A DNA stretch of 60,000 nucleotides, taken from NCBI GenBank assembly GCA_950295325.1, contig OX485805.1:24603501-24663500 (forward strand), written 5' to 3'. This document shows positions 35,901-48,101 of this stretch, in pieces (the stretch's first letter is position 1; every line of letters begins with the position of its first letter). A program made the translations under genes and the position numbers. This stretch comes from Polytrichum commune. Lineage: Eukaryota; Streptophyta; Polytrichopsida; Polytrichales; Polytrichaceae. The notes beneath the pieces are model-generated. The model was not told where the DNA came from, did no database searches, and worked only from the letters and a program-made list of their open reading frames with translations.

Positions 35901-38873
35901 TGTTTTGCATACGACATCTTACGTGTTCAGTAAGTTTTTGGTGCATCCTTGGAAGTAATGTGGAATTTTGAACGAAGAATATTCTATATCGGTGCGTTGA
36001 GGGTCAAACTCATTTTGGCATGCCAAGAGGTGCTAAAATAAGTGTGGCCCTCAATGAATCGTATTATGTTGCTCTTCATTCAAATTCAAATGCTGTCTTT
36101 GAGCATATACCACAAGTGAAAAGAAGCTATTGATATTGTATGCAAAACACCCGATAGAAAATCAAAGGGGACCCACTCAAGGTCAATGAGTACTGTTATG
36201 AGACACCGTTCCTGTCCACCCTCCAACAATATATATTTAGAGTACATACAAGGGGGCAATCGCCATTATAGCTGGACTCTACTTGCCCTAGAACATATCT
36301 GTGAAGAAATAAGGTGGAGGATTTTTTAGTAACTGGCTGGATTTGATCAAAAAATGTGTTGACCACTATTCACTTACATGATAAGTTGTGTCAAGTTCAA
36401 TTTGTAATGTCTCCTTGTCGAGTATTGTGAGAACAGCTTGCAAAAGTTTAGCTGCCGCTTTTCGATGCTGCCAAGAATCACCCGTTAGCTTTAAAATATC
36501 CTCTCCTGCCCTTAGCAGACTTGTGCCATAGATGCTGAGTGCATCTGGATTTGCTGAAGCTAATGCACACACCAGCTGCATGTGGACCACTGTACGTGCC
36601 ACTTTTTCACCAAGTGCTATTGCAGTACGTTGGCACACGTCATGGACTGTTTCATCACAAGCATACTTCCACTTTTCTGTCTCAACAAGAGCATGAAGAC
36701 ATGCAGCTGCACCAGCTGAAACAGGTTCCAACTTCCCTGCAATTGTACATACAGAATAAGAAAGTGACAATACATGCCTCCTTCCACAGAGTCAGCTGCA
36801 CTTTAAACAACACCTGATACCTGATGCAGTTCAAGCAAGAGTTCTTGTTTACTACCTAGTTTTTCTTTTGTTTAGAACTAGGTGTGTGAGGTATTTGATG
36901 GCTATTTGGTGTATCTCTTTCATTGAATTTTTTACTATTGATGGAGAAGTCCCAGACATGGCCATGCTTTCATCATAGAACAAGAGCACAATAACGAGGA
37001 GCATAATAACTTATAGGTTTTCGAATATGAGTCCCACTTATGGGTCTCATACGCTTCTTAAAAACTGCTGTAGAGTACAAACAACCCTCCACCACATCAC
37101 TTTCAATTTGCCCAACATGGTCCTTCTTCACATGTACAATAAGACTTAAGCAGAGTACCAAGTGCAAGAAAACATATCAGTTTTGACAATCACAGAAAAT
37201 TATAACATTAGCAAGACTAACTGCTAGAATGCATGCAGTTCTGTAGCAATTCAACATTTGAGTTGAAAATGCAAGATAGTTGTGTTTGTGTGTTTGGAAG
37301 ATATATAAATCCCTCATTACCATTGGCATGCACTATCAGACAACATGTTACAGCCACTTCAGTTTCAGTCTATGTTTTTACCTGCAAGGGCCTCAACAAG
37401 AGGGTCACAGATATCTCGTATGATGTCCTCAGCTTCTTCCAGAGACAGTGTACTGTCAATGGTGTGCCGGCTCAATGACGCAGTGACCTTTGCACATGCT
37501 TGTTGCAGCTGAGGTGAGCTTCCACTGGAGGACAGCGAGCGGATGAGAGAGGCCATCACCCTGGGAATGTGAGGTATGATGAGCTTCCCATGTATCCTTG
37601 CGACTTCTTCATACAGGGAAATAGCATATGACCGTGATCCACCAGACTCTCGGGACTCCGCGATCTACAAAAGTCATCATTATTACACATCAGAACAAAA
37701 GCTTCTGACAGTTGAGAAGATTGATAAGCCAGATTTCATCACAATACCCATGTACTGCAAAATACTCAGTAACCCACATAAGAGGAGGCATATGTGGCAG
37801 ACACAGGAGATGATCGTTTCACTAAGTCTTGTAGACATCAATCAGATTGGCACTCAGTACACAATTCGAACATATTCAAGAAGGAAGGCAAAAAGAAATA
37901 AGTATATCTAACTGTGTTACAGGTCATGGTCGAAGAAATTCTGGTCTGTTTTGTGTAGAGATGCGGTGACTAATCCAACAGAAACAACACGCAGGAAAAT
38001 TGGAGGCAACCCAGAATCGGAAGACTTATAAGCAAGTATTATGCTATTACCCCAGGAGAAAGAGCTGAGGATCCTGAAGACCCTTGCAATTGGTGTCTCT
38101 CAAGACTAAGATAGAAAAAAAGTCCAAACATCTATGAAGGAGCTCTTTAGACCATAGAAGAGATGGGTGGAGGTAAGGTGAGCATGTCATTATCAAAGAA
38201 AGGATAAACATAATGAAGGCCAAAGTCTGGTCTAATATGTGTGGAGATATGAGTGACTGATCCACCACAACAACAAGTAGGTAAATTCTAAGCAGGTAAC
38301 CCAGAAACAAAAGACGTATTAGCAAGTACTATGCTGTCAACCGAAGAGAAAGAGCTGAGGATCCTGAAAAACCTTGCAATTGGTGTCCCAAAAGACTAAG
38401 AGAGGCTCCTCAGTCCATAAAAGAGATGGTTGGAGGTAAGGTGAGTATGTCATAGTCAAAGAAAGGATGGACATGATGGAGGCCAGAGCCTGGTCTATAA
38501 TTTGTGGAGGTTTGACGAGTAATCCAACACAAACAACAAGCAGGAGAATTGTAAGCAGCCAATCCTACCGCCCCAAAAGGAAGACCTAAGGAATCTGAAG
38601 AGCGTTGCAAAATTGGTCTCTCAAGACTAAGAGAAAACAAAAAACGCAACATCCACGCAAGAACTCCCTTAGTCTATAAAAGAGATGGGTAAGGTGAGCA
38701 TGTGTACTCACTTGAGTGAGGAACCTCGGCATTGTCGAAGCATCCAGCTGCTCCACGAAATGCTTGAGGGACTTCAATGCGATACGCCGGCTTTCGCCAT
38801 CCGCGTCCAGGTTTGCCAAATCTTGTTTCACGAGCGGGCTCAAGTACCGCGCGCCCGCCTCCTCCTCTCTCAT
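32914..38873 (-). CDS. SINE1: SINE1/SINE2-like KASH protein of the nuclear envelope, 6 coding exons
   Basis: Plant outer-nuclear-envelope protein: N-terminal armadillo-type repeats and a C-terminal KASH tail that binds SUN proteins. Exons (minus): 38712-38873, 37382-37664, 36378-36736, 35322-35739, 34190-34980, 32914-33891; frames join to 996 residues. The ATG at 38873 precedes YLSPLVKQDLANLDADGESR and ALKSLKHFVEQLD, the family's conserved start. SYAISLYEEVARIHG and AGAAACLHALVETEKWKYA follow in the expected order. Residues about 275-960 are Ser-rich and low complexity. The end is a membrane segment (about 963-985, VVLGSSLCVVIAIPLAMAIA) and an 11-residue tail ending LIPT, matching the plant KASH -PT rule. 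Arabidopsis SINE1/2 are much shorter (about 570), so the middle region is expanded. In Arabidopsis, SINE1 binds actin and affects guard-cell nuclei. An optional 42-nt exon at 34053-34094 would also keep frame. Confidence 0.88.
35872..36190 (+). repeat. MITE family J, copy 2 (intron 3 of the KASH gene, antisense to it)
   Basis: Aligns over its whole length with 3287-3584. The left CAGGAGTTGGTTGTTTTGCA and right TATTGTATGCAAAACACCCG are inverted versions of each other. The copies sit in opposite orientation relative to their host genes. Confidence 0.7.
37925..38703 (-). repeat. Roughly 260-bp tandem triplication in intron 1 of the KASH gene
   Basis: Three diverged units. GGTAAGGTGAGCATGTCA-type segments end at about 38190, 38450 and 38703; GAAAGAGCTGAGGATCCTGA occurs near 38058 and 38349 with a weaker version near 38580; TAATCCAACA(C/G)AAACAACA occurs near 37972 and 38520. 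The last unit runs up to the exon 1 splice donor. Confidence 0.75.
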
Positions 38874-40965
38874 CTCCGCGTTCGCAATCTCCCTCTCCTA
38901 CTACTACTTCTCGAGAAGGTGAAGAGCAACAGAGCGGCGGGTCCACAGACAGCCTAATAAAAGAGTACCCCACATTTATCCACAAACAGGTGAACAAATG
39001 TCTCCAACACGCCCTTGACGCTACCAATTCCCCGTTCCAGGTTTTCAACAAGAGCAGGTGAATGTTCAAGCTACCTGTAGTTCGCCTAACCACTTTGTAA
39101 TGTCTCTCTGGCTTTGGCCGTGTTAAGAGAACCTAAAGCCGTCTATTTATACTCCAACTAGTTCTTCTCAACAAAAAAATAATGAGTGCAATGTTAGAGA
39201 ACCCGCAGTTCGATTGAATAGAAGATATGACGTACAATACATGAATATAAAATGCGACGAACAGAGCCGATACCGATGACCCCCTCAATCGAACCCTCAT
39301 AGCCTCATGGACACCGTTCCAGCTTCAAAAATAGTTCCAACTTCCAGCAGCACCTGAACCTCAGCAAAGTATGAAGAATCCCTTGGTCACATATTCCATG
39401 CGCCTTATCCCAGACTCCTTCACGTCTTCCGCAAGAATTATACAAATGATGGATGTGTGGCTTGTATAACCGGCCCCAAGAAATTGAGACGACTACGAAG
39501 ATGATGGCTCTCAAGTTCCATAGAAGGTTTGATACCACGAGGACACCAGTCGGAAAATTTCAGAACGTAAGCCCCTAGTCAATATTACTTCTACTAAGAA
39601 AAATCCTGGAGAGGTATCCAGAAGCATACAGAAGCGGCTAATATTTTGCAAAGGAGAAACTAACTACTCCAGACTTTTGTTGACACAACGCTAATCGCCT
39701 CCTCGGCTTTCTTGTTATCCTTAACAAAAGGCGCCCTAGAGAGTTAACCCTTAGTCTCAAACTTCCGAGAGGCTCCTGTCCACACTGGCATTTAATATGC
39801 ATGGAACAACTTTCGGCTGAATAATGGTAGGAAGCACAGATGAGGAAAAACCACAAAGTAGCCGACGCAACACGAAGTTGATGAATAAATTAATCCTCCG
39901 AGCGAGCCGCAACGGTTCTTCCCCCTTTCTGAAGCTTGAAAATTACAAAGGCTGATGTCGACGACATAAACTACATGCCCGAATAGGGTGTACCAATTTC
40001 TACAAAGGATACTCCCAAGTACATCCGCCGCGAGAGAGAGAGAGAGAGGAAATAAAAATGGCATGAACGCATCTTCTTCTTCTTCTTCTTCTTCTTAACA
40101 CGGATGCTAAAACTCTTCCGATCACCCGTCTCCCACGTTTTCTTTGTCGATAGATTACAAACTTAGGAATGAAGACAGACCACCATCTCCAAATGGCAAC
40201 CCTTCCTCCACCAAGCGCAAAAATGCAAACTCGAAGAAAAGACAAGAGAGCAGAATATCGAACAACTCCACAACAACAACAACAACTCGCCCAATATCTC
40301 CAGAACCACAAAAGAAACCGAGCAACTCGATTCCCCCCACCGACGAAGAAAGGCCGAAACCACAAATTCTCAACACTTAGAAAACCTCCACCCCTAGCTG
40401 TACTCGTGACAAACCCATCCCCTGAACCGTGCCTTAAAAAACTCCGCCCCACCTCGCTCGAAAAAGAAAGGATGCACTCAACAAGACATTTCCAAAAATA
40501 ACCACAAACTGGGCCACCACGCAGAACCTCCTGCCAGTAATTTTAGAGTCACCCCCCGATTTTGCAACCGGCCGCCACTCAACGGAAATACCCCCAAGTT
40601 CCTCTGATATGCACAACTTCCGCAACGTAGGGTCAAACCCTGTAAATCCCCAATCCCGTCGCCGTGGTTTTAGAAACTGGATGCGATACAGGATGGACTC
40701 AAGGCTTCCAAAACTTTCAGAGGAGATTCGGATCAGTTGCGGAGCGGGAGAGGATTCAGGAGTATGTATGAGGGTCGGTTGAGGTGCCGAAGCGAGGAGG
40801 AGAGAGATACAAAGCAGCCACGGAAACGGAAACAAACAAACAACGCGACCAAGAAAGCGAGCCGTATACCGTTCCGTATTCGAATATGGTAAAATTTGAA
40901 AAGGGAGGCCGGTATTTACGAATAATGTTAAATACGTATATCTACTCTAGTCGTATATATACATA
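38874..40965 (-). promoter_or_regulatory. Probable leader and promoter of the KASH gene
   Basis: A TATA-like TATATATA lies on the minus strand at about 40953-40961. Downstream on that strand are GC-richer sequence and CT/GAA-type microsatellites (40032-40049, 40072-40096), common in plant leaders. A leader intron is likely between about 40 kb and 39.1 kb but I cannot fix its ends. A 133-codon open frame (40434-40835 minus) with a hydrophobic start lies here; I do not recognise it and treat it as leader sequence. Confidence 0.35.
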
Positions 40966-43049
40966 TGTCAGTTGGGCAACGTCCCACTGGCTTCTGCTGG
41001 CCCGAACCGGATAACACACTTGAAGCGTTCCCACACGCTATAATGAAAGTTCCCCTTGAGTTCCCATTAGTTCCCATTAGTTCTTGTGGTTCTCATGAGT
41101 TCCCATGAGATCCCCAACGGTGCTTTCCTTAGGGAGCTTGGGTTCCCAATGCAGCCTTCTTGACTTCAACCTTGGCAGAGAGATTCTGGATGGCAGTGCC
41201 CTTGACCCTCGAGTTCATGTTCCCCAAAATGTCAGCCTTCGAGATGCAATATAAAGATACTTAACTTTGTGGTCGCATAGAGTCATAGAATATATAATAA
41301 GCAGCTGAAACACTACATCTGTAAGGTGTGTGGGCCTTAATGTATTCATAACATTATTCAGCCTTGAAACCGAGCTCCGTCACGTGGGGTCATGAATAAT
41401 CTTCAATTTGTGCTAGCACAACACTATATAGACCCACGCAGCTTCGTGTTTGAATGTTGAATTTGGTGTCTTGAACATAACATTAGTCAGTTCTAGATCA
41501 AAGTCCAGGGTTGGGGAGAACCAACCCGTACACTGGTTCCTCGGAGGCAAGGGTTTAGGTATCTGACAAGGAACGAGTGTATGGGTTGGTTTGCCCAAAT
41601 CAAAGTCCAGTGGGCCATGGGATTCGAGGTTAGTGATTTGGGCATGTACTATGATTTACGGGAGGTTGTTATAGCGTCATGTCCCGAGCACAGTGAAATT
41701 TCCGTTGAGTTTCAGTCGTGAGATTGTTGAAGATTATGTTCATAAATAGATGTTGGCTCACCGTTTTTCACATTATTACAGTTGGAGATGCTAACAGATG
41801 GTGTTAAAATTGGCCGATGTGATCATCCCCTCGGCCTGACATGACAACATCCCGCTCATAAATATTGGGGTAAGACTCCAAGAAGCTATTTTTGGTCATG
41901 GAACCCTTCCCGTTGTTGACTAATGGTTGTGGAGTTGGATATGCCATAACAATTTATCCCCTCTCGCCCACCTTAAATCACGTAAAATTTTGACATGTAG
42001 TTTGATTAGTTAATGCAGGGAGTACTTAATCAATTGATTAGGGCTAATCATGGTGAAACTTTAGCCTTCGTGGTCTCGGCCATTGTCATGTGGTTTGGAT
42101 TCAAAAGGAGTAATTCACATTAAGCATTGTTTTCAATAGCTTAGTTGGTACCATGCCATGCTCCTCAATAGTAAGGGTGGCCTACCTAATGTAAACATAA
42201 AAGGAACTAGACACATCCCTTGAATAATGCTATGTGGTCACTCACCATAATTGGACACCTATATTTGAGTGGTATATGGCAAGGTTTGTAGTCAAGAATG
42301 GACATCAAAAAGCCTACGTGTCACGATGAGGTTGGATCATGTGCTCACACCTTTCAAGGTTCAGTTGTTCACACAATTGGGAGGGCTTAATAGTATGCGG
42401 TCACTCTCAAAAGAGAATGAGACTTTTCACTTTGACCTCCTGTAACTTTTGCATCTCAATTTCGATTTTGATATTTGAATAGACAAATTGTGTGCCTCAC
42501 AATTCCAAAATAGAAGAAACAATTCCTTGTTCAATCTTGCAATCAACATTATCTATGGAGTTGGAGGTGATGTCATGTATCAACAAGCACATATAGTACA
42601 AACCTATCACACCATACATGACATTAATAAAATGGACTAAGTCCAAGTCCATAATTATAACATTTTGGGTTCTATCATAGGATTTACGATATGATTGTAT
42701 GGTAAGATCCTCCAATAAAATATGTAGAGTCAATGTATGATAATCTTATAGCAGTTTTTTGATTGTATTTCATTATTCAACATTTATTTATATAGATCTA
42801 GCTTCAAAAAATAATATATGTTTTTTTCATCATATTTTAATATCATAACATTCAAGTGATTAAGAATTCACGTATCTCCCATAAAACTTTGGTATTTAGA
42901 AGTGTATTGTTGGATCTACTGATAGAATAGAAGCAACCAAAAATTCCATATTTTGAAAATATGTCCAAATTTACCAAGTTTGGGAGTATTTATCAAGTTT
43001 TTGGTTGGTGGCTTCTATAGGGAATCTTTCGTTGCAGTAAGTGAATTCA
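40966..43049. other. Intergenic with a short minisatellite at 41048-41110
   Basis: 41048-41110 repeats a 10-bp unit AGTTCCCATT with variants (about six units). The rest is AT-rich with no gene; 41180-41240 and 41500-41700 show nothing recognisable. Confidence 0.45.
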
Positions 43050-43149
43050 AATTTTTGTATTTTGAGGTTTGGACTAGGTGGTTTATTTGTAGGTGGGGCT
43101 CCTAAGATGCATAATGTATTGGGTCTAAGTCGAGTTGGGCATTTATATC

Positions 43150-43335
43150 AATGTAGATAGCTAGTAGTGTGTTCGCTAGTGCGTGTACTACTTTATTGTA
43201 TCAGTTTGTCCTTAGGTTGTTTATGCGTTTATTAGTGCAACATGATAATCAGTGGAGGTATGTTTCATATTGGTGGGATGTGCATAGGTTACATGTTGGG
43301 GATATGTCTTGTTTGAGAATGTGTTTTTCCCAGTA
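43150..43335 (-). pseudogene. LINE C-terminal zinc-knuckle-like segment
   Basis: The minus strand gives TCNLCTSHQYETYLH, a stop, LSCC, then INNLRTN and YNKVVHALANTLLA. Two CxxC/HxxxC-like parts follow RNase H, as in several RNase H-bearing LINEs. Stops interrupt it. Confidence 0.5.
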
Positions 43336-43631
43336 GTTTCCTAAGTATCATCCATATCAAAATTTGAAGGTTTGTGTTCTTTATGCATCAATAATCCAGG
43401 GGGCATCCCATAATAGATTTAACCTTTCTGTGTATGTTGTGTCGGAGAGCCATTTGTCTATACAAGGTATTGTATTTTTTGCATGGGAGATGAGTGTGAT
43501 TACATATTCTTTTTCTACGCAATTTTTAGGTTGTGGAAAGATTTGTCATGTTGTGTGGATGTCGAAGGGTAGATGGTCAATATGGTGTTTAATGACCGAT
43601 GAGGTGGGAAGGGGTTTCTATAATGCAGGGT

Positions 43632-43960
43632 TGTTTTGCTCCTTGTTTGGCCAATTTATCAACCTTGTCATTTCCAACAATGTTTGTGTGGGCTTTGATT
43701 TTGTAGATGGTGATATTGTGACGAGGAGCCTATCTAGGTGGTTATATTAGGACGAAGGGTTTCTTATGTGGTCAAGGATAAGATATATGCTTCTGAGGCT
43801 ATTTGTGAATATGAATGTATCTATTGGTAGCATTTTGGTGTATTCCGCAGTGATCAAGAGTGTGTATAATTTTAATATGACAATATTGGAGTATCTGGGT
43901 AGGTGAGCAATGATATTGACTTGTAGTGATCCATTTAAACTTTGGCTCCTACGATATTGT
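43632..43960 (-). pseudogene. LINE RNase H domain, decayed
   Basis: The minus strand reads AEYTKMLPIDTFIFTNSLRS then IYLILDHIRNPSS, and after a frame change KIKAHTNIVGNDKVDKLAKQ. This is the Glu motif, the TDS motif (here TNS, 43798-43809) and the HTxxxGNxxxDxLA end of RNase H. The active-site Asp in the second motif is changed to Asn. Confidence 0.75.
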
Positions 43961-45999
43961 CTTTTCCTTCTCCATCCAGTGGTGTGAATGAACCATTCGT
44001 ATAGTAGGAGTAGGCGGGTGGGAAGTGTAGGAGGATGATTGATGTTATAGTTGGTGGGGGGCTATGTGCCATACTTTAGGGAATTTGATGTATGTTCTAT
44101 TTGTATGGGGGGTGGGTGTGGCATGTAAGTGGTGCAAGTGGGGAGAAGTGTTGTAGGGAGTTGTTAGAGGAAGGTGGGTATTTGTGGTGTGGTGGGTGTG
44201 TGGGAGAGTATTAGAATGAAGGAGAGATAATTGCATGGAGTGGACTTGAGAAATATGAGTGTGTGATTGGGAAGGTTTGTATGAGTTTGTCTAGAATTCA
44301 CGATGGAAGTGTGCGGTGGTTATGGACGAGGATGGTGGTGGGTGGTTCACATCTTGGAAGTGGTTTGATGTATTAGTTAACGTGGAGGAGAATTTCCGTG
44401 GCAAACTTTTGTATATGTGAAGAGGGTGTGGTTCTCGATGGGTTTATAGAGTGAGTATCTTTCCCATAGCCATGTCAATCTTTCAAGTGGTATAGTGGTT
44501 TAGTAGCTTTCCACGTATGTGGGGGGGGGGGTGTATTTGTGTTGTGGGTGATGTGGTGATGTGGTGATGATGTCTTTGTTTGGGTTACATTCTTGAGTAT
44601 GAAGAGTCAGGTGTAGGATGTTGAGGTTGGGGCGAACACTTTGTATGTCGTGTGATTGTTGGGGTTTTAGGTTGTTGAGTAATTTATTTTTTATGTTTTG
44701 GTTTTATGTTTTGGTGTTTTGTTTTTTTGTGTAAGCTTTGTGACAAGTAGTAGGTTGGGTACGTAGAGGATGGTGTTGGGGGTTTAAATGTTGTGTTTGT
44801 GTGATCAATTTGGAGTGGTTGGTGTGTGGGGTTTGCCAATGGCAATGAAATTTATGTGTATGTTCCTTGTGCTCCCCATTTGTCTTCTTTTTTTGTGTAT
44901 GGATTAAAGCTAGAGATGTATGAGATGGGGATGCCTAAGGGTTGCGTGGTTGTGTTATATCTTGGGTGCGGGGTACAATTTGGGGTTGTGGGAGGTGGTG
45001 GGGGTCGAGGTCGAGGTCGAGGTGGTGGTGTGTGGTATGTGTTTGGTGGGAAGACGGTAGTGGCTTGTAAAAGTACACTTTTCAATTTTCTAGATTCGGT
45101 ATGGTGTTTATCTTGGATTTATTTAATGGCGAGTATGCGTGTGTTGGTGCGATCTTGGATATCAGGGTACGGCAATAATGTTGAAGAAAGAGAATTTTGT
45201 AAGGAATTTCTCCATCTTGGATCTTTGTTGTGGGGTGAGAGCAAGGTAAAATGGGCGTTTGTATGATTCTTCCAAGAGCGGGGAGTTGTTGAGAGGAAAT
45301 GTGGTGTTTATGGAGTCTAGATGGATGTTGAAGTGTTTTTTTAATATGTATAGGGATCTAGTGGTTGGTGATCTAGAGCACGCTCGGTACTTTAATCGTA
45401 GGAGGTGATTAACTCCATCATTTTTGTTGGCTATAAATTTTATTATGTTTTGGTATATTTGGCCTAATAGGCCTAGGTCACTGAGTGTCTATGTGAGTTG
45501 TTTGCTAAGTGCGGTGGCATATCTTGGGAGTAGGGAGAATGCTTCAATGCCGTACGTTTCACGCAGTAACTAGACAAGGATGTTAACGGAGTCTTTGGGG
45601 ATGTTACATGTGGATTTTGATGAGGAGTTTATCTAGTTTTTTTTATGTCTAGAATAGAAAAAGGGGTGGCATAAAAGTCATATTCGATGCCATGGCAAAT
45701 GATTGTATTGAAGATCTCTATCTTTTGTTGTAGTGATGCAGGTGATAGTAGTAAGGCCGTGTATATTTATTTTATTTTATTGCAACTTTTAGCTATAGTG
45801 ATTTCTTTATGTATGGCCCATTTTACACATGGGACTAGTCATATTCCTAGGTAAGTGTATGGTTTGTTTTGTGAGAGGATGGGAAGTTGTTGTTGTTGTT
45901 TATAGTTAATGTTTTGGGCTTTTAGGTATGTGATAAATGCAAGGGGTTGTAGTTTTGATTTGTTGGGGCATCATGTGACTACACATTTAATTATGCCTA

Positions 46000-46515
46000 G
46001 TTGTATGTGTTTTATGTTGTTGGTGATGATGGCTAGGTCATTGGCGTAGGTTGTGGTTGTGATACTATTTGATGAGGTGTTAAAGTGACATCCTAGTTGA
46101 TATTTTCTCTAACCATTTAAGTAGGGGTTCTAAGAAGATGATGAATAAGTATGGGCTTAAGGTGTCTCCTTGGATGGTTCCACGGCTGATTTGATAGGGT
46201 GTTGTTGTTGTAAAGTGTGCACCTCGAAAAGAGGTGGTTGATTATGCGTAGACATTGCGAACTAGTTCGATGGCATTTGATGGGTATCCAAGGTCTTTGC
46301 TTATGGTTAGTAATATAGGGTGGATTATGAAGCCAAATGCATTTTTGAAGTCTATGTAAGTTAGGTAGATATCTTTGTTTGTGAATTTGGCGTATTCTAA
46401 GGTGGCGATGATTGTTTGAATTTGTATTGCCGTATTTCTCATGGGTCCAAAACCTTCTTGGATGTGGGGAAGGATTTCATGTTGTTAACCAAATGTGGTG
46501 AGGATGGAGGTGAGT
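46000..46515 (-). pseudogene. LINE reverse transcriptase palm, decayed
   Basis: The minus strand gives ILPHIQEGFGPMRNTAIQIQ, DIYLTYIDFKNAFG (motif A, Asp of YIDF), ISRGTIQGDTLSPYLFIIFL and then TYANDLAIITNN. The last is the YxDD catalytic box changed to YAND (46038-46049), which removes one metal-binding Asp. A stop lies upstream where EK is expected (FG stop QHEIL). Confidence 0.85.
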
Positions 46516-46519
46516 GTGC

Positions 46520-48101
46520 TGTGAGGCCAAATCCACCACCCTTAAGCGTCCTAGTCCGGGTGATGGCTTTGCGAGTCACATGTATCTCTTACAAACTTGA
46601 ACCATGTGCAAAGTAAATTTTATGTCCAAAAGAACACATATTGTTTCCACTCATTGTACTTTATTAATGTTAGCTTCTTGGCTTGTGGTAGAGTTGGCTT
46701 TCTCAAGCGTCCAACCCGTGGCTTTAGCCACACATGCCCTTAAGGACATTCCCCTCGCTCGTTTAATCTTCACTTCCTTTTTCTTGCCATTGCAAGAATC
46801 TTCCACATTCTTCATTAATAATGCAAGTGAGTTATTTTGACCAAGAGGTACAAGTGTTGAAAAACACTTTTCTCAATGGTTAAACACACTCATACAAACC
46901 CACACGTGGCACCAACTAGCCTAAATGAATATAACTTCTTAGCTACCACTAAAGATGGCCTAATGTGATCTAGTTTTTTATGTGCTAATACTTACTACTT
47001 GAGCTAGCCTTGCTAACCCCTAGATAGTCTAAATGAATTGTTGCTAGGCAACCCAGCTGCCTTCTGATTCCAGTCCCGGGTGTGGTCTAACCTCCAAGCC
47101 CAACTGCCTTCTGATTACAGTCGCGGTGTGGCCTAACTCACCAAGCCCAGCTGCCTTCTGATTACAGTCGCGGTGTGGCCTAACTTACCGAGCCCAGCTG
47201 CCTTCTGTTCCAGTCCCGGGTGGTCTAACCTCCAAGCCCAATTGCCTTCTGATTATAGTCGCGGTGTGGCCTAACTTACCAAGCCCGGCTGCCTTCTGTT
47301 CCAGTCCCAGGTGGTCTAACCTCCAAGCCCAGCTGCCTTCTGATTTCAGTATATGAAGTTATAATACCCGAATGGGTATCCCAACCACTAGTTGCACCCT
47401 AATCCAAACTCTCTCCTTCCCTAATCACATGTTTTCTAAGTTTTTTTTCTTCTTTCTTTTTCCTTGCTCCTAAATAATAAACTAATCTAACACACTAATT
47501 CCACTAACTACTAACTAATCAACACGTGCAACTTTAAACTCTAAGAGCTCCCTCAATTGGGAGGCATTGAGAGAGAGAGCTTAACTAATTAACTTCACTA
47601 AGAACTAATGTCTAACACACGTGGCCCAAGCTCTTTAAGAGCTTGCTCTCTTGAGAGCGCTTGATGGAGAGAGAGGAAAATGAGAGAGAAACCACCTTAA
47701 GTAGCAAAGAGGGAGAGAGGGAGAGAGGGAGAGAGAGGTGAGGATAGGGTGAGAGGATTAGCACCTCCAATCACAATCCCTTAACCTTCACCTTCAAAGT
47801 AGGGACTAATCCCCTTCCACCAAGCTTCCTTCTTCCTAAACTACCAAGGTGGATCCAAAAGTGGGCATTTAACCCGCGGAGCTCACCTTGCTTCACCTTA
47901 CCCCCTACTCACAATATCAAGGCATACTCTTATTGAATTCAACCTTGAAATAATCACACAACACATTCTAAAGCCTAAACTTAAATCCAAACCACACTTC
48001 ACTCTTTTTATGTTTTGTGAATAATCATAACACATCAAAGTCAAACTAAAATTGGTTTCGAAGAGTTAATCACCACATGTGGGCACCATTTTGGGCTCAC
48101 A
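46520..48101. mobile_element. Solo LTR inserted in the LINE reverse transcriptase
   Basis: 1,582 bp starting TGTGAGGCC and ending GGGCTCACA (TG...CA with short inverted ends), flanked by the 5-bp direct repeat TGTGC at 46515-46519 and 48102-48106. Removing it plus one TGTGC rejoins the LINE reading, from TIYKLLMST on one side to STLTSILTTFG on the other. No internal coding region, primer-binding site or polypurine tract is visible, so this is a solo LTR rather than a full element. A minisatellite and GA-rich runs lie inside. Confidence 0.85.
47052..47350 (+). repeat. Minisatellite of about 45-57-bp units inside the solo LTR
   Basis: Seven copies of CCCAGCTGCCTTCTG-type starts. Units come in two versions: one continuing ATTACAGTCGCGGTGTGGCC, the other TTCCAGTCCCGGGTGGTCTA then ACCTCCAAG. 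They are interleaved rather than in two blocks. Confidence 0.85.

Noticed and set aside
38674-39093. 139-codon minus-strand frame overlapping KASH exon 1.
   Set aside because: It is an out-of-frame reading of exon 1 and its leader; the other frame matches the SINE start.
40000-40452. 150-codon minus-strand frame rich in Arg, Val and Ser.
   Set aside because: Composition reflects GAA/CT microsatellites in the likely leader; no domain, and the opposite strand is equally open.
44045-45266. Long low-complexity frames (Pro/Thr/His-rich on minus, Gly-rich on plus).
   Set aside because: They arise from G/T-rich simple sequence within the decayed LINE rather than from a protein.
47052-47350. Regularly spaced repeats considered as a CRISPR-like array.
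   Set aside because: The units are contiguous minisatellite copies without unique spacers, inside a plant LTR.
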